A stretch of 50,416 bases of DNA, from the NCBI GenBank assembly GCA_029260825.1, contig JAJDCM010000043.1:1-50416 (forward strand). Reading direction: 5' to 3'. Each line of letters opens with the position of its first letter. The stretch's first letter is position 1. Shown piece by piece: positions 6,965 to 16,447 of this stretch. This stretch comes from Planctomycetota bacterium. Its GTDB lineage: Bacteria > Planctomycetota > JACOTG01 > JAJDCM01. Under the pieces are notes generated by a model. That model was not told the origin of the DNA and made no database searches. It worked only from the letters and a program-made list of their open reading frames with translations. The position numbers and the translations under genes are program-made.

Positions 6965-8671
6965 ATGATCAAAGATTTTGTCGACTTCCTGAATGAATAC
7001 GTCTGGGGATTCCCCTCACAGCTTCCCTGGCTTGTGATTCTCCTCGTCGGCTCTGGCCTCTTCATCACCTTCCGGATGGGCTGGATCCAGATACGCCAGT
7101 TCGGCCACGCCATCGGTGTCATCCGGGGAAAATATGACAATCCAGCGGACGAGGGAGACATCAACCACTTCCAAGCCCTCACCACCGCGCTCTCCGCTAC
7201 CGTCGGAATCGGAAACATCGCCGGTGTCGCCACCGCGGTTCACTACGGCGGGCCGGGTGCCATCTTCTGGATGTGGATAACCGCTATCTTTGGCATGGCG
7301 TTGAAGTTTGGAGAATGCACTCTCGCCTTGCATTTTCGCACCTTCGACAGCAAAGGAAATGCTTCTGGCGGACCCATGTACTACATAGAAAAAGGCATGG
7401 GCAAGAACTGGAAGTGGATGGCCATGACTTTCGCCTTCCTCGCCATCATCGGATCGTTCGGAAGTGGCAATATGAACCAGGCAAATACCGTCGCGGTCAG
7501 CGCCCAATCCGACTTCGGCGTTCCAGACTGGATTTCCGGACTCATCATGGCCAGCTTGGTAGGTATCGTTATTCTCGGCGGTATCCGTCGCATCGGCAAT
7601 GTGACCTCGAAGCTCATGCCGGCGATGGCGATTCTCTATATCCTTGGCAGTCTCGTAATTCTCGTCAAGAACGGCGGCGAGATCCCTCGTCTCTTCAGCG
7701 AAATCTTTGACGGGGCCTTCAACCCTCAGGCAGCGTTTGGCGGATCCGCAGCCGGTGCGATCAGCCTCACCCTCCTCTGGGGAGTGAAACGTGGATTGTT
7801 CTCCAACGAGTCCGGGCAGGGAAGTGCTCCAATCGCTCACGCCGCCGCAAAGACCAAAGAGCCGGTCCGTGAAGGCGTCGTTGCCATGGTGGGACCGTTC
7901 ATCGACACCCTTGTGATCTGTACGATGACGGGACTCGTGATCATTCTCGCCGATGTTTGGGACAAGCCAAAGCAAGAGGTCGTTCCCTTCGACCCGGGCG
8001 GCGACATCACGGTGGTAGCACAAAGCTCTGCCAGCCTGGATTTGACCCAGGAGTACAAAGCCATCAATCGAGAGCTTTACTCTCACATGAATGAGGAAGA
8101 ATTCTCCTCCTTTGCCGGCACCTTCCAGGTCATCGGCGGAAAAACCACCGAGGTCGTCTACGAGATCAATGATGGATGGATCCAGAACGGCGCACTCCTG
8201 CAGGATGGGAATCCTTACTCAGGATCAGTGAGTCTGGCGAACGGCTCCATTGAAGACGCGAGTGGCCAGCCGCTCTCTCTGGAAGTTCAAGGCGGAATGC
8301 TTCAGAACAGCTCGGCTCTGACCGCCTGGTCGTTCCAGCTGGGGCTCGCCGACTTCTTTGACCAGGGGAACCTACTCGTTACAATATCCGTATTTCTTTT
8401 TGGCCTCTCTACTGCAATTTCATGGTCCTACTACGGTGATCGTTGCGTCACCTATCTGTTTGGTGAGCGCTACGTCGTCATCTACCGGTTCTGCTTTGTG
8501 TTCTTCACGTTCCTCGGAGCTATCTTGGCTCTCGAGACCGTCTGGACGTTCGGAGACGTCGCCCTCGGATTGATGACCGTTCCGAACCTCATCGGTGTAC
8601 TTGCTCTGTCTGGTGTCCTGGTCAAGCTGTCCAAGGATTACTTCTCACGCGAGCACAAGACCTACAAATAG
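6965..8671 (+). CDS. Alanine/glycine:cation symporter (AGCS family)
   Basis: Inner-membrane sodium- or proton-coupled importer of small neutral amino acids; 568 residues against about 450-500 for typical members. The family signatures are clear: ATVGIGNIAG followed by GGPGAIFWMW (about 79-105), SGGPMYYIEKG, and GLFSNESGQGSAPIAHAAA (about 288-306). The extra length is a polar insert of roughly 100 residues (about 343-445) in the loop before the segment that normally carries TM9. It is probably extracytoplasmic, and the core resumes at FGLSTAISWSYYG. This is the first gene of an operon with the NSS transporter 36 nt downstream, so both may serve amino-acid uptake. A sigma-54-like promoter and a long leader precede it. 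Confidence 0.93.
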   Translation: MIKDFVDFLNEYVWGFPSQLPWLVILLVGSGLFITFRMGWIQIRQFGHAIGVIRGKYDNPADEGDINHFQALTTALSATVGIGNIAGVATAVHYGGPGAIFWMWITAIFGMALKFGECTLALHFRTFDSKGNASGGPMYYIEKGMGKNWKWMAMTFAFLAIIGSFGSGNMNQANTVAVSAQSDFGVPDWISGLIMASLVGIVILGGIRRIGNVTSKLMPAMAILYILGSLVILVKNGGEIPRLFSEIFDGAFNPQAAFGGSAAGAISLTLLWGVKRGLFSNESGQGSAPIAHAAAKTKEPVREGVVAMVGPFIDTLVICTMTGLVIILADVWDKPKQEVVPFDPGGDITVVAQSSASLDLTQEYKAINRELYSHMNEEEFSSFAGTFQVIGGKTTEVVYEINDGWIQNGALLQDGNPYSGSVSLANGSIEDASGQPLSLEVQGGMLQNSSALTAWSFQLGLADFFDQGNLLVTISVFLFGLSTAISWSYYGDRCVTYLFGERYVVIYRFCFVFFTFLGAILALETVWTFGDVALGLMTVPNLIGVLALSGVLVKLSKDYFSREHKTYK

Positions 8672-8707
8672 AGATCGAAGACGTTCAAAGAAAAGAAGGG
8701 GGTTTTT

Positions 8708-10231
8708 GTGAGCAGCGGTGAGAGTCGCCGAGGACTTTGGGGGTCGAAGCTCGGCTTTGTATTGGCCGCCTCGGGTTCCGCAATCGGTCTTGGCAATATC
8801 GTATTCTTCGGGGCGAATGCCTATCGCTACGGTGGGGGAGCCTTTTACGTTCCCTACTTTGTAGCGCTCTTTCTCCTTGGCATTCCCATGATGATCGTTG
8901 AGTTCGGGCTGGGAAAAACCCAACGCCGGAGTTTTCCCGCGTCCATGCGAAAAGCATGCGGCGCTGGCGGAGAGTTCTTCGGCTGGTGGTCCCAGATCAA
9001 CGCTCTTTTTATCGGCATGTACTACATCACGATCCTCTCCTGGGCAGCCTCGATGTTGATGAAGGCCTTTGGACCACTACTTGAGGATGGCCGAGCCAGC
9101 GTTGGACCCACATTCGGAGCAACACTCGCCAGCTGGACTCCCGCTGCCTTCGTCGTCGTCTTGTGGGGACTCAACATGGTTTTCCTGTCCAAGGGAACCA
9201 AGACGATCGAAAGAACAGCAAAAATCTTTGTGCCGCTCATGTGGGTCTTCATGATCGTTCTGGTTGTCCGAGGTCTCTCACTTGATAACGGCTTCCAGGG
9301 CGTCTGGTATCTCTTCACTCCCAACTTTGACGGCATCCTCGATTTTTCGGTCTGGCGTGGTGCTTTCAGCCAGATGTTCTTCTCGCTCAGTCTGGGTCTT
9401 GGAACCATGGTTGCCTATTCGAGCTATCTTCCCAAGAAATCGGATGTGATCACCAACGCAGGAATGGTGAGCTTCCTGAACTGCAGCTTTGAATTTATCG
9501 CCGGCGTTGCCATCTTCAGCATCCTGTTCGCGTTCAGCCTTTATCCCGGGAGTAGTACCGGAACGTTGGGCATGTCCCTGGTGGTGATCCCCTCCGGAAT
9601 CGCTGAATTTCCTGCCGCCCAGGCGGTTTTCGCCGGGCTGTTCTTTTTCCTGCTCGTCATCGCCGGTCTTACCAGTTCCATTTCGATTCTGGAAGCGCCC
9701 ATCTCGGCTATTCGAGACAAGTTTGCGTGGCCGCGGGGGAAAGTGCTCGCGCTCATCGCATTGATCGGCCTGCCAGGGTCCCTGGTGTTCGCGCTTCCCA
9801 TGATGCTTGATCGAGGTGGAGAACCGACCCAGACGACCGGACTTACACTTCTGGATCTCCTGGATCACTGGGCCTTTGGATACAGCTTGCTAATTGTCGG
9901 TCTTACTGAGGCCCTCTACATCGGTTGGGGATACGGAATTTCCCGTTTGCGAAACGAGCTCAATGCAACCTCGTTCCTCAAGCTTGGTCCATGGTTTGAT
10001 TGGTTGATCAAACTGGTGATTCCGGTAGTGATCAGTGTCGTACTCATCTTTAATGTCCTCGGTGAAATCGGAGCCTTCTACGGAACCAAAGAAAGTCAGT
10101 TATTCGACGGCTTGAATTGGCTGCCTTTTGCCGTTTTCATCTTCTGGGCGATTGCAACCTTCGGCGGGGCCAGTGTTCTGACTCGATTGACCCAGGCGAA
10201 AGAAGAAGGGATCGAGAGGGTTGAATCATGA
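8708..10231 (+). CDS. Sodium-dependent transporter, NSS (SNF/LeuT) family
   Basis: A 507-residue inner-membrane sodium symporter for an amino acid or amine, with LeuT fold and about 12 TM segments. The TM1 unwound motif is readable (ASGSAIGLGN, residues 21-30). The usual WRFP that follows is replaced by VFFGANAYRYGGGAFYVPY, so the substrate cannot be guessed by analogy. The start is GTG at 8708 behind an AAGAAGGGGG ribosome-binding site. Its stop overlaps the start of the next gene (ATGA), implying translational coupling with the small membrane protein 10228-10641. It sits 36 nt after the AGCS transporter in the same operon. Confidence 0.92.
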   Translation: MSSGESRRGLWGSKLGFVLAASGSAIGLGNIVFFGANAYRYGGGAFYVPYFVALFLLGIPMMIVEFGLGKTQRRSFPASMRKACGAGGEFFGWWSQINALFIGMYYITILSWAASMLMKAFGPLLEDGRASVGPTFGATLASWTPAAFVVVLWGLNMVFLSKGTKTIERTAKIFVPLMWVFMIVLVVRGLSLDNGFQGVWYLFTPNFDGILDFSVWRGAFSQMFFSLSLGLGTMVAYSSYLPKKSDVITNAGMVSFLNCSFEFIAGVAIFSILFAFSLYPGSSTGTLGMSLVVIPSGIAEFPAAQAVFAGLFFFLLVIAGLTSSISILEAPISAIRDKFAWPRGKVLALIALIGLPGSLVFALPMMLDRGGEPTQTTGLTLLDLLDHWAFGYSLLIVGLTEALYIGWGYGISRLRNELNATSFLKLGPWFDWLIKLVIPVVISVVLIFNVLGEIGAFYGTKESQLFDGLNWLPFAVFIFWAIATFGGASVLTRLTQAKEEGIERVES

Positions 10232-10641
10232 TCGCAAACGCAATGATGATCTTTGTATGTCTTGGATTTCTCCCTGCCGGCAATACCGTTCTTGAGGTAG
10301 GCGAGAAGTTTCCGGTCGTTGGTCAGGAAACGAGCATCTCTCTTCCCGATGGAACAAGGTTGCTTGAGATGACCTACCAGCCCGAGGCTTCAGAGCAAGT
10401 GGAAAAAACCGAACAGCATGTTGTCGAGGGAAGAGAGAGCATCCCCTGGACTCCGGCCCGCGCCGGGGTTGTCAAGATCGAGGCCAAAGCTGAAAAGGAG
10501 AGCCTGGGAGAGATCGTTGTCTCGGTTCGGTTTGACGGTGTTCCTCTGGGTGGTGTTGTTATTTGTCTCGTATCGGCCATGTTGCTTTTTGGTGGAGCGC
10601 TCATCTCTCTGAAGACATTGTTTCGTTCAGAGGTGAACTGA
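10228..10641 (+). CDS. Small single-pass membrane protein coupled to the NSS transporter
   Basis: A 137-residue protein with an N-terminal hydrophobic segment (about 5-17, possibly a signal peptide). A beta-rich extracytoplasmic region (about 20-105) looks like an Ig- or FixH-like sandwich, with ISLPDGTRLLEMTYQPE and an IPWTPARAGVVKIEA stretch. One C-terminal TM helix (about 109-131) closes it. The ATG overlaps the NSS stop codon (ATGA), so expression is tied to that transporter. Some NSS transporters need a small companion subunit (the MetP/MetS pair is the known example), which suggests an accessory role here; that is inference, as no sequence similarity to MetS is visible. Confidence 0.75.
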   Translation: MIANAMMIFVCLGFLPAGNTVLEVGEKFPVVGQETSISLPDGTRLLEMTYQPEASEQVEKTEQHVVEGRESIPWTPARAGVVKIEAKAEKESLGEIVVSVRFDGVPLGGVVICLVSAMLLFGGALISLKTLFRSEVN

Positions 10642-10672
10642 GCCAGGTAAGTCTCAGAGTTGGAGAAAGATC

Positions 10673-11398
10673 GTGAACCGGATTCGTGCGTCGTACGTCT
10701 TCTTTCTATTTTTTGCTCTTCTCATCGGTGTCACTTCGTGTTTTCCAGGCGTGGAGCTACCGGTTGGGAGTATGGAGATTTATCAATACTCGTCGGAGGA
10801 GGTGCAGCCCGGAATCGAGGGGCTCAAGGTCGAGCTGGATATCGTGCAGGGGGAATTACTCCTGTCGGGAGGAGGCGAAGTGCTTCTGGAAGGCGCCGCA
10901 TCCACCAACGTAAAGGAGTGGGCCCCCCGGGTTACGTCCGCCACCGAGGGGACTCAGGGATCCATCTCCGTTCGCCAGCTTTCCCAGAGCGCCGGGGAAG
11001 GAGCCAAGAACAAGTGGGATTACAAGCTCACGAAGAGCGTTCCTGTGGACCTAGATGTTTCCTTTGGAGCGGGAATGGGAATCCTCAACCTTCAGGACGT
11101 CAAACTTTCGTCTTGTTCTGCCAGCATCGGAGCGGGCGAGCTCACGGTTGATTTGACCGGAATGCGCGCCGAGAGTTTCTCGGTGGACGTAGACGCCGGG
11201 GCTGGCGAAGCCATTCTCATCTTCCCCAAAGATGTTGGAGTTCGGGCGGATGTTAGCCGCGGAATTGGCAGCATTGATGCAAACGGCCTCACAAAAGTGG
11301 ATGGTGTCTACATCAACCCGGAAGCGAAGGATTCTGAGGTGGTGATCGACGTGAAGGTCACGGTTGGAGTCGGTCAGGTCACTCTTTCGGTGAAGTAG
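10673..11398 (+). CDS. LiaF-like (toast-rack) lipoprotein
   Basis: A 241-residue probable lipoprotein with signal peptide and lipobox ending at C23 (GVTSC). The remainder is a regular beta structure resembling the toast-rack/DUF2154 and LiaF C-terminal fold: repeated Asp/Gly rungs such as VSFGAGMGILNLQ, ASIGAGELTVDL and VDAGAGEAILIFP. LiaF-type proteins act in envelope-stress sensing in Firmicutes; free lipoprotein versions have no assigned role. The GTG start has GGAG 8 nt upstream. It is the last gene of the transporter operon and overlaps the convergent gene 11379-12464 tail to tail by 20 bp. Confidence 0.7.
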   Translation: MNRIRASYVFFLFFALLIGVTSCFPGVELPVGSMEIYQYSSEEVQPGIEGLKVELDIVQGELLLSGGGEVLLEGAASTNVKEWAPRVTSATEGTQGSISVRQLSQSAGEGAKNKWDYKLTKSVPVDLDVSFGAGMGILNLQDVKLSSCSASIGAGELTVDLTGMRAESFSVDVDAGAGEAILIFPKDVGVRADVSRGIGSIDANGLTKVDGVYINPEAKDSEVVIDVKVTVGVGQVTLSVK

Positions 11399-12464
11399 GC
11401 TTCTTGGGTTTTTTCCGAAGGTGAATCTCGATCGATGTTGATTCATCCCGGACGTGCACATCCTGCATCTCGCCTTTTCGCAGGGTGACGGTCGCATTTG
11501 CCGGTGGAGGAGTGTCTTTCCCCCTCACCCTCGGTTCGACGAAGATTCGATACGGACCTTCCGGGAGATTTCGGATCACTCGAGGCCATTCACCGCTATC
11601 GACGGCGGATGTGATGAGGTCTTCCTCCCTGACCTCTTCTGTATCCGTTTTTCGGTAGAGCTTGATGGACCAGCCAACGGTCTTGGGCTCGTGTTTGTGG
11701 CCGAACTCCTCGTGTTCGACGGTTGGTTTCTTCTTGACCCGGGGGACCACCCGAAGAGTTACTTCCCCGAGACGTGGACGAAGTGAAATGTCTTTCGTCT
11801 CGTTTTTTTGCAATTCAACTTTGAGGCGGGCGGGTCGATCTTCCGTGTCGGGTCGCGGGTCTTTGCCCATCTCGTTTGCCTTGCGTCGAAGCGTGGCCTT
11901 CAAAAGGTAGTTGCCATGAGGGAGAGGTCCGATCTTGAACCGTCCTTTTTCTCTGACAAGAGTCGTGAATTGAATTCCCTGAACGGCCGGTTCATTGCTG
12001 AGAGAGTGAGCCGTTACCCGGGTTCTTATTGGCGCCGGGTAGCTCGTGGAATCGAAGTTTCCTTGGATCACGGATGTGCCGGTGTGGACTTGAATGTTCT
12101 GTTGTTGCGGCGTACCGGGTAGGACCGTGATCTCCCGCTCACACGTGACCCCGGGTAGCAGCTGACATGCCAGTTGATAGTGACCGGCAGTGATTTCTTC
12201 GATTGCATACGCGCCGTTCTTTTCGGTTCGAACGACGTACGCGCCGCGAACTTCTTCCGTCATGATTGGCCGCAATCGAATTGTAATGCCGGAGGCAGGC
12301 TTCCCACCGATCTCGACTTTGCCGGTGATGATTGTCGGAGGAGGATCCGGTTTTTGAAGAGACTCCCGACTGCGTCCCGGAAAAGGGAAGAGGGCGATGA
12401 TCATCAGGGAGGCGATGACAACCTCCAGCTGATTCCAGGTTATCCGTGTTTGGTGTGTCTTCAT
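11379..12464 (-). CDS. Exported protein with carboxypeptidase-regulatory-like domains
   Basis: A 361-residue protein. The ATG at 12464 starts MKTHQTR and is followed by a membrane/signal segment (about 16-32); the longer reading from a TTG at 12503 is less likely. The first domain (about 45-125) is a CarboxypepD_reg-like beta sandwich (ITGKVEIGGKPASGITI ... NGAYAIEEITAGHYQL). At least two more similar domains follow, each built around an NG/HGNY or EGPYRIFVEP strand. The C-terminus is very basic (HLRKKPKKPTSPKE). Such domains are structural or carbohydrate/protein-binding and carry no catalytic residues. It is divergent from the DPP-IV gene. The function is unknown. Confidence 0.75.
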   Translation of the reverse strand: MKTHQTRITWNQLEVVIASLMIIALFPFPGRSRESLQKPDPPPTIITGKVEIGGKPASGITIRLRPIMTEEVRGAYVVRTEKNGAYAIEEITAGHYQLACQLLPGVTCEREITVLPGTPQQQNIQVHTGTSVIQGNFDSTSYPAPIRTRVTAHSLSNEPAVQGIQFTTLVREKGRFKIGPLPHGNYLLKATLRRKANEMGKDPRPDTEDRPARLKVELQKNETKDISLRPRLGEVTLRVVPRVKKKPTVEHEEFGHKHEPKTVGWSIKLYRKTDTEEVREEDLITSAVDSGEWPRVIRNLPEGPYRIFVEPRVRGKDTPPPANATVTLRKGEMQDVHVRDESTSIEIHLRKKPKKPTSPKE

Positions 12465-12610
12465 GGCGATCTTTATTGGAATCGGACTTGCGATTGGAAT
12501 CAAGAGGGCGCTTCTTCAGGATTGTTTTTTGCCTTTTATTCTGGCGAGAAGCCACTTACGATTGCTTTTGTTGGTCTGAAAGCAATGAAGATCTGGAAGA
12601 GGAAGTTGAT

Positions 12611-14929
12611 ATGAAGAGCCAGTTTCGAGTTTCAGGGGCCTTGGTCGTCCTCTTTGGCTGTCTTTTGACCGGATGGTTTCTCCCTTTACCGGCGACGGCC
12701 GCGGGAGAGAAAAGGCCGATCAGTCTCGATTTGATCTATGGAAAAGAGTCCCTCACGGGGCGTCTTCCCGGATCCCTTACCTGGCTCCCGGACGGATCGG
12801 GGATCGTCTTCGTGGTGACGGAAGGAGACGGAGACGAGGCTGAAAAAACGATGTTTTTTCAATCTGCGGCGACCGGTAAGAAGAGCATCGTTCTCAATCC
12901 GCAAGAATATGAAGACCTGATCGGAAGCGGAAAGTATGCGGTCGCGCGTCCGTCGGGTCGTGCTGGAGCAAGCGGCTTTCGCCTTGCCCCCGATGGCCAG
13001 ACGTTACTGCTTGCAGAGAAGGGGGATCTTTTTCTGATCGACCTCCAGGAAAAGAAGAGAACTCAAATCACCGCTTCGGCTGCCGCGGAGCGACACGCGT
13101 CTTTCTCTCCGGATGGCAAGCTCATTGCATTTGTTCGTGATCACAACTTGTTTGTGATGAATCTAGAAAGCCGGCTCGAGATTCAGATCACTCGTGATGG
13201 GAAAGAGAACTTTACGTTCGGTGAGAGCGACTGGGTCTATGACGAAGAGCTCTCCGTTCATGTCGGTTACTGGTGGTCGCCAACGAGTACCCATCTGGCC
13301 TTTCTTCATATCGATGAGAGTCCGGTTCCAGAAATCCCTCTCGTTGATTTCATTCCTCTTCACAAGAAGGTGAAACTCCAGCGATATCCAAAGGCCGGTG
13401 ATCCGAACCCCCTGGTCAATCTTCTTGTAGCCGACGTGACGGGAAAGAAAAAGCCAGTCGCGGTTGATCTTCCCGGCCTCGAGGAACGCTATATCGCGCG
13501 GGTGAGTTTCTTGAGCGATGGAAGCAAAGTGATGGCGCAGGTCTTGAATCGAAAGCAAGACACATCGCGGTGGATGCGCTGCGATCTAGAAACGGGAAAG
13601 TCGAGCCTTTTTCTCGAGGAACGTTCCAGGTGGTGGTTCAACGTTCATAACGATTTCCAGTTTCTGAAAGATGGTCGTTTTTTGACTCTCAGCGAGAGAG
13701 ATGGTTTCAACCATATCTACTTGTTTGGCGATGACGGGAGTCTTATCCGTCAATTGACCCGGGGGAATTGGGTCGTCACATCTCTTGCCCAGGTCAATGA
13801 AGAGACGGAAACCGCCTACTTCGTGGGAACCCGCAAGAGCATCCTGGAGCGTCACCTTTACTCGGTCGGATTTTCCGGAAAGAGCGTGACGAGGATCACC
13901 CAGGATGAGGGCGATCATTCGGTCTCGATTTCCCCCAAGGCGAGGTTTTTCGTAGATACTCACAGTAGTGTGACATCCATTGCTAGAAGAGATCTGCGTG
14001 AGATCTCAGGGAAGAAGGTCGAAACGATCGCCGAGAACTCGATGGAGAAGATCGAGGAGCTTGCTCTTGGAGAGGTTGAGTTTTTAACCGTGCCGACCGA
14101 GGATGGGCGAAAGCTACCGGCTCTTTTCGTGAAGCCTCACGACTTCGATCCAGATCACCGGTATCCAGTTCTCTTCTATATCTACGGGGGTCCACAATCC
14201 CAGGTCGTTCGCAATCGTTGGGGGGGCAGTCGTTATCTTTGGCACCAGATGCTTGCCAATCAGGGGATTCTCGTCTTTTCGATCGACAATCGTGCTTCCA
14301 CCGGGATGGGCCTTGCTTCGGCGGGAGTGATTTACGAGCGGCTCTGCGAGGTCGAGTTATCCGACTTTGTTGAAGGGGCGAGGCACATCTCAACTCTCCC
14401 CTATGTTGATGGAAGCCGCCTTGGAATCTGGGGCTGGAGCTATGGGGGAACCATGGCCGCCTATTCCATTCTGAATGCTCCCGAGACGTTCAAGGTAGCC
14501 GTTTCCGTCGCACCGGTGACCGATTGGCGAAACTACGATTCGATCTACACGGAACGCTACATGAACACGCCCCAGGAGAATCCGGATGGATACGATCGGA
14601 CGAGCGTGGTGGGGGCTGCGGGAAACCTGACCGGTCATCTTCTCATCAGTCATGGTACGGCCGATGATAACGTTCACTTTCAAAACGCCGTGCAGCTGGT
14701 AAAAGCTCTCAATGAAGAAGAAAAGAACTATGAGTTTCTCATGTATCCCGGAGGAAGGCACGGGATCGGGGGCAAGAAGATTCAACGACAGATGTTCCGC
14801 GCCATTACGAGCTTCTTGCAGGAACACATGCTTTTTGGAGGGGAGCCGGCCCTCCCGAACGGCCGTCCTTCCATGCCTGTTGGTGGGCTGAAGAAGGTTC
14901 GAGTATCGGGGGAGGCAGGAGGCTTCTAG
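12611..14929 (+). CDS. Dipeptidyl-peptidase IV-type serine peptidase (S9B)
   Basis: Exported 772-residue prolyl-oligopeptidase-family enzyme expected to release Xaa-Pro or Xaa-Ala dipeptides. The ATG at 12611 follows GGAAG and starts a signal peptide (hydrophobic 10-34, cleavage near ATAAG). Residues about 40-480 are the DPPIV N-terminal beta-propeller, including the paired glutamates E212/E213 in DWVYDEELSVHVGYWWSP that bind the substrate amino terminus. The alpha/beta-hydrolase domain (about 500-745) has the full triad S610 (GWSYGG), D685 or D686 (HGTADDNVHF) and H717 (GGRHG). With the M14 carboxypeptidase and the subtilisin it forms a set of secreted peptidases that fits the amino-acid transporters upstream. 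Confidence 0.94.
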   Translation: MKSQFRVSGALVVLFGCLLTGWFLPLPATAAGEKRPISLDLIYGKESLTGRLPGSLTWLPDGSGIVFVVTEGDGDEAEKTMFFQSAATGKKSIVLNPQEYEDLIGSGKYAVARPSGRAGASGFRLAPDGQTLLLAEKGDLFLIDLQEKKRTQITASAAAERHASFSPDGKLIAFVRDHNLFVMNLESRLEIQITRDGKENFTFGESDWVYDEELSVHVGYWWSPTSTHLAFLHIDESPVPEIPLVDFIPLHKKVKLQRYPKAGDPNPLVNLLVADVTGKKKPVAVDLPGLEERYIARVSFLSDGSKVMAQVLNRKQDTSRWMRCDLETGKSSLFLEERSRWWFNVHNDFQFLKDGRFLTLSERDGFNHIYLFGDDGSLIRQLTRGNWVVTSLAQVNEETETAYFVGTRKSILERHLYSVGFSGKSVTRITQDEGDHSVSISPKARFFVDTHSSVTSIARRDLREISGKKVETIAENSMEKIEELALGEVEFLTVPTEDGRKLPALFVKPHDFDPDHRYPVLFYIYGGPQSQVVRNRWGGSRYLWHQMLANQGILVFSIDNRASTGMGLASAGVIYERLCEVELSDFVEGARHISTLPYVDGSRLGIWGWSYGGTMAAYSILNAPETFKVAVSVAPVTDWRNYDSIYTERYMNTPQENPDGYDRTSVVGAAGNLTGHLLISHGTADDNVHFQNAVQLVKALNEEEKNYEFLMYPGGRHGIGGKKIQRQMFRAITSFLQEHMLFGGEPALPNGRPSMPVGGLKKVRVSGEAGGF

Positions 14930-14974
14930 TGCTGTGATTCAAAGGTCTGCACGAAGTCTTGAGTCACTCCCTAG

Positions 14975-16447
14975 CTAACGCACATACCCCAGGGCCTTCA
15001 AGTTGTTCAGGGTCTTTTCGTCTGGAGAGCCGGGAGTTCTTGTTGTCTTGAGCTTTGACTGCACCCATTCGTTCAGGATCTTTCGAAGCTCTTCCACTTC
15101 GGCTTGACGGCTTGCTGCCAGATTGTTGAGTTCCCGTGGGTCGACGGTGAGATCGTAGTATTCTTCTACTTCTTGCGGGAATCCTACCCCTTCTCTCAAA
15201 CCGTAGGGGTTGTTATCAGGTTGGAATCCTGTCGGGTTGTGGATGAACTTGGCGACCTCGCTGCGGATGACATAAATCTCCGGACCGGTTCCCGGAGTGT
15301 CATGACCTCGTTGGACCCATTCGGCGAAGACGTAGGGGTTCTTGCGGCTTTTGTCTTCAAGGATGACAGGAAGCAGGCTCTCGCCCTCCAGGTTGTCTCC
15401 TGGGAATGATCCTCCGGGCCCGATGAGGTCGAGGACAGTGGGGACGAGGTCGACCAGTTCAACTTGAGTCGCTACTCTTTTCCCCTTTGGTAACCTCGAA
15501 GGGAGGGAAATCACCAGCGGGACCCGCAGAACCGAGTCGTAGCTCGAGCAGGCGTGAAAGAAGTAGTGGTGGTGATCGTAAAGCTCTTCTCCGTGATCGG
15601 AGGCAAAAACAATCAGTGTATTTTGCGAAAGTCCCTCATCCTCTAGTTTCCTCAAGACACTTAGGATCGATCGGTCAAGAGAAGCGACCTGGGCGTTGTA
15701 GAGCCCCTGGATTCGGGCCAGATCGACGGATGAGAGATCCTCTTGATCGAGGGTAATCGGTCCAAGGTCTCGCATGGTCCCATTTTTGGCCCCCCGAGCC
15801 GGAGCGTACAGGCGCTCCATTTCGAGGGATGGAGCGTAGGGTTCATGGGGTTCCATGTAGTGGAGCCAGAGAAAGAAGGGCTTTTCTCCCTGGTCCTTGG
15901 AAAGCCAGGAAAGGGCGTTTTTCGTGAGCCGTCGATCCCATTCCGAGTAAGGGACGGAGTATTTCCGTTCTGTTCCGAGCTCATCATCAATGGACCATAT
16001 TTGTGCGAAACCCGGGTGGGGTGCATGAATCATGTTGTTCAGGAAAGCTGCGGTGCGAAACCCTTTTTGGTGGAGCCGCTGGGCGAGAGTCGTGACGTCG
16101 GAGGATAGCATCTGACCGTTGTTCCGAACCCCGTGGGACAACGGATAGAGACCGGTATGAATCGTGGTCAGCGATGGCCAGGTCGATCCGCGGGGAGCAA
16201 ACGCGTTCGTAAAAAGAACACCATCTCTCGCCAGTTGATCCAGCCCGGGAGTGATCGGAGGGGCATCACTCGGACCTTGAAATCCGTAGCATCCCAGTCG
16301 ATCTGACCGCAAGGTGTCAGCGGTGATGATGAGAAGGTTGAGGGGCGCCTCGGACGAGTCGCTTTTACCCGTGCATCCCGGGATGAAAATCATCAGGAGG
16401 AGCAGTAGTAGTAACTTGTGCTTGCAGTTTCTGTCTCTGGTGCTCAT
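14975..16447 (-). CDS. Sulfatase-fold lipoprotein with Thr at the nucleophile position (1 of 4)
   Basis: A 490-residue alkaline-phosphatase-superfamily hydrolase, a lipoprotein by its FIPGC lipobox (C25). Metal-site residues are in place: D44 in ITADTLRSD, and D284/H285 in FASDHGEE. The sequence where sulfatases have C/S-x-P-x-R is T89-W-P-S-L, so no formylglycine can form there and Thr may be the nucleophile, as in LtaS/EptA-type enzymes. YMEPHEPY (about 198-204) is the usual conserved block. It ends in the LGYVR tail shared with the other three. Its start overlaps the stop of the MauE-like gene upstream (ATGA), so the two are translated together. Calling it a sulfatase would be an over-reading. 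Confidence 0.88.
   Translation of the reverse strand: MSTRDRNCKHKLLLLLLLMIFIPGCTGKSDSSEAPLNLLIITADTLRSDRLGCYGFQGPSDAPPITPGLDQLARDGVLFTNAFAPRGSTWPSLTTIHTGLYPLSHGVRNNGQMLSSDVTTLAQRLHQKGFRTAAFLNNMIHAPHPGFAQIWSIDDELGTERKYSVPYSEWDRRLTKNALSWLSKDQGEKPFFLWLHYMEPHEPYAPSLEMERLYAPARGAKNGTMRDLGPITLDQEDLSSVDLARIQGLYNAQVASLDRSILSVLRKLEDEGLSQNTLIVFASDHGEELYDHHHYFFHACSSYDSVLRVPLVISLPSRLPKGKRVATQVELVDLVPTVLDLIGPGGSFPGDNLEGESLLPVILEDKSRKNPYVFAEWVQRGHDTPGTGPEIYVIRSEVAKFIHNPTGFQPDNNPYGLREGVGFPQEVEEYYDLTVDPRELNNLAASRQAEVEELRKILNEWVQSKLKTTRTPGSPDEKTLNNLKALGYVR

Noticed and set aside
7016..8086. 356-codon antisense ORF
   Set aside because: Shadow of the AGCS gene; Asp/His/Gly-rich translation typical of antisense frames.
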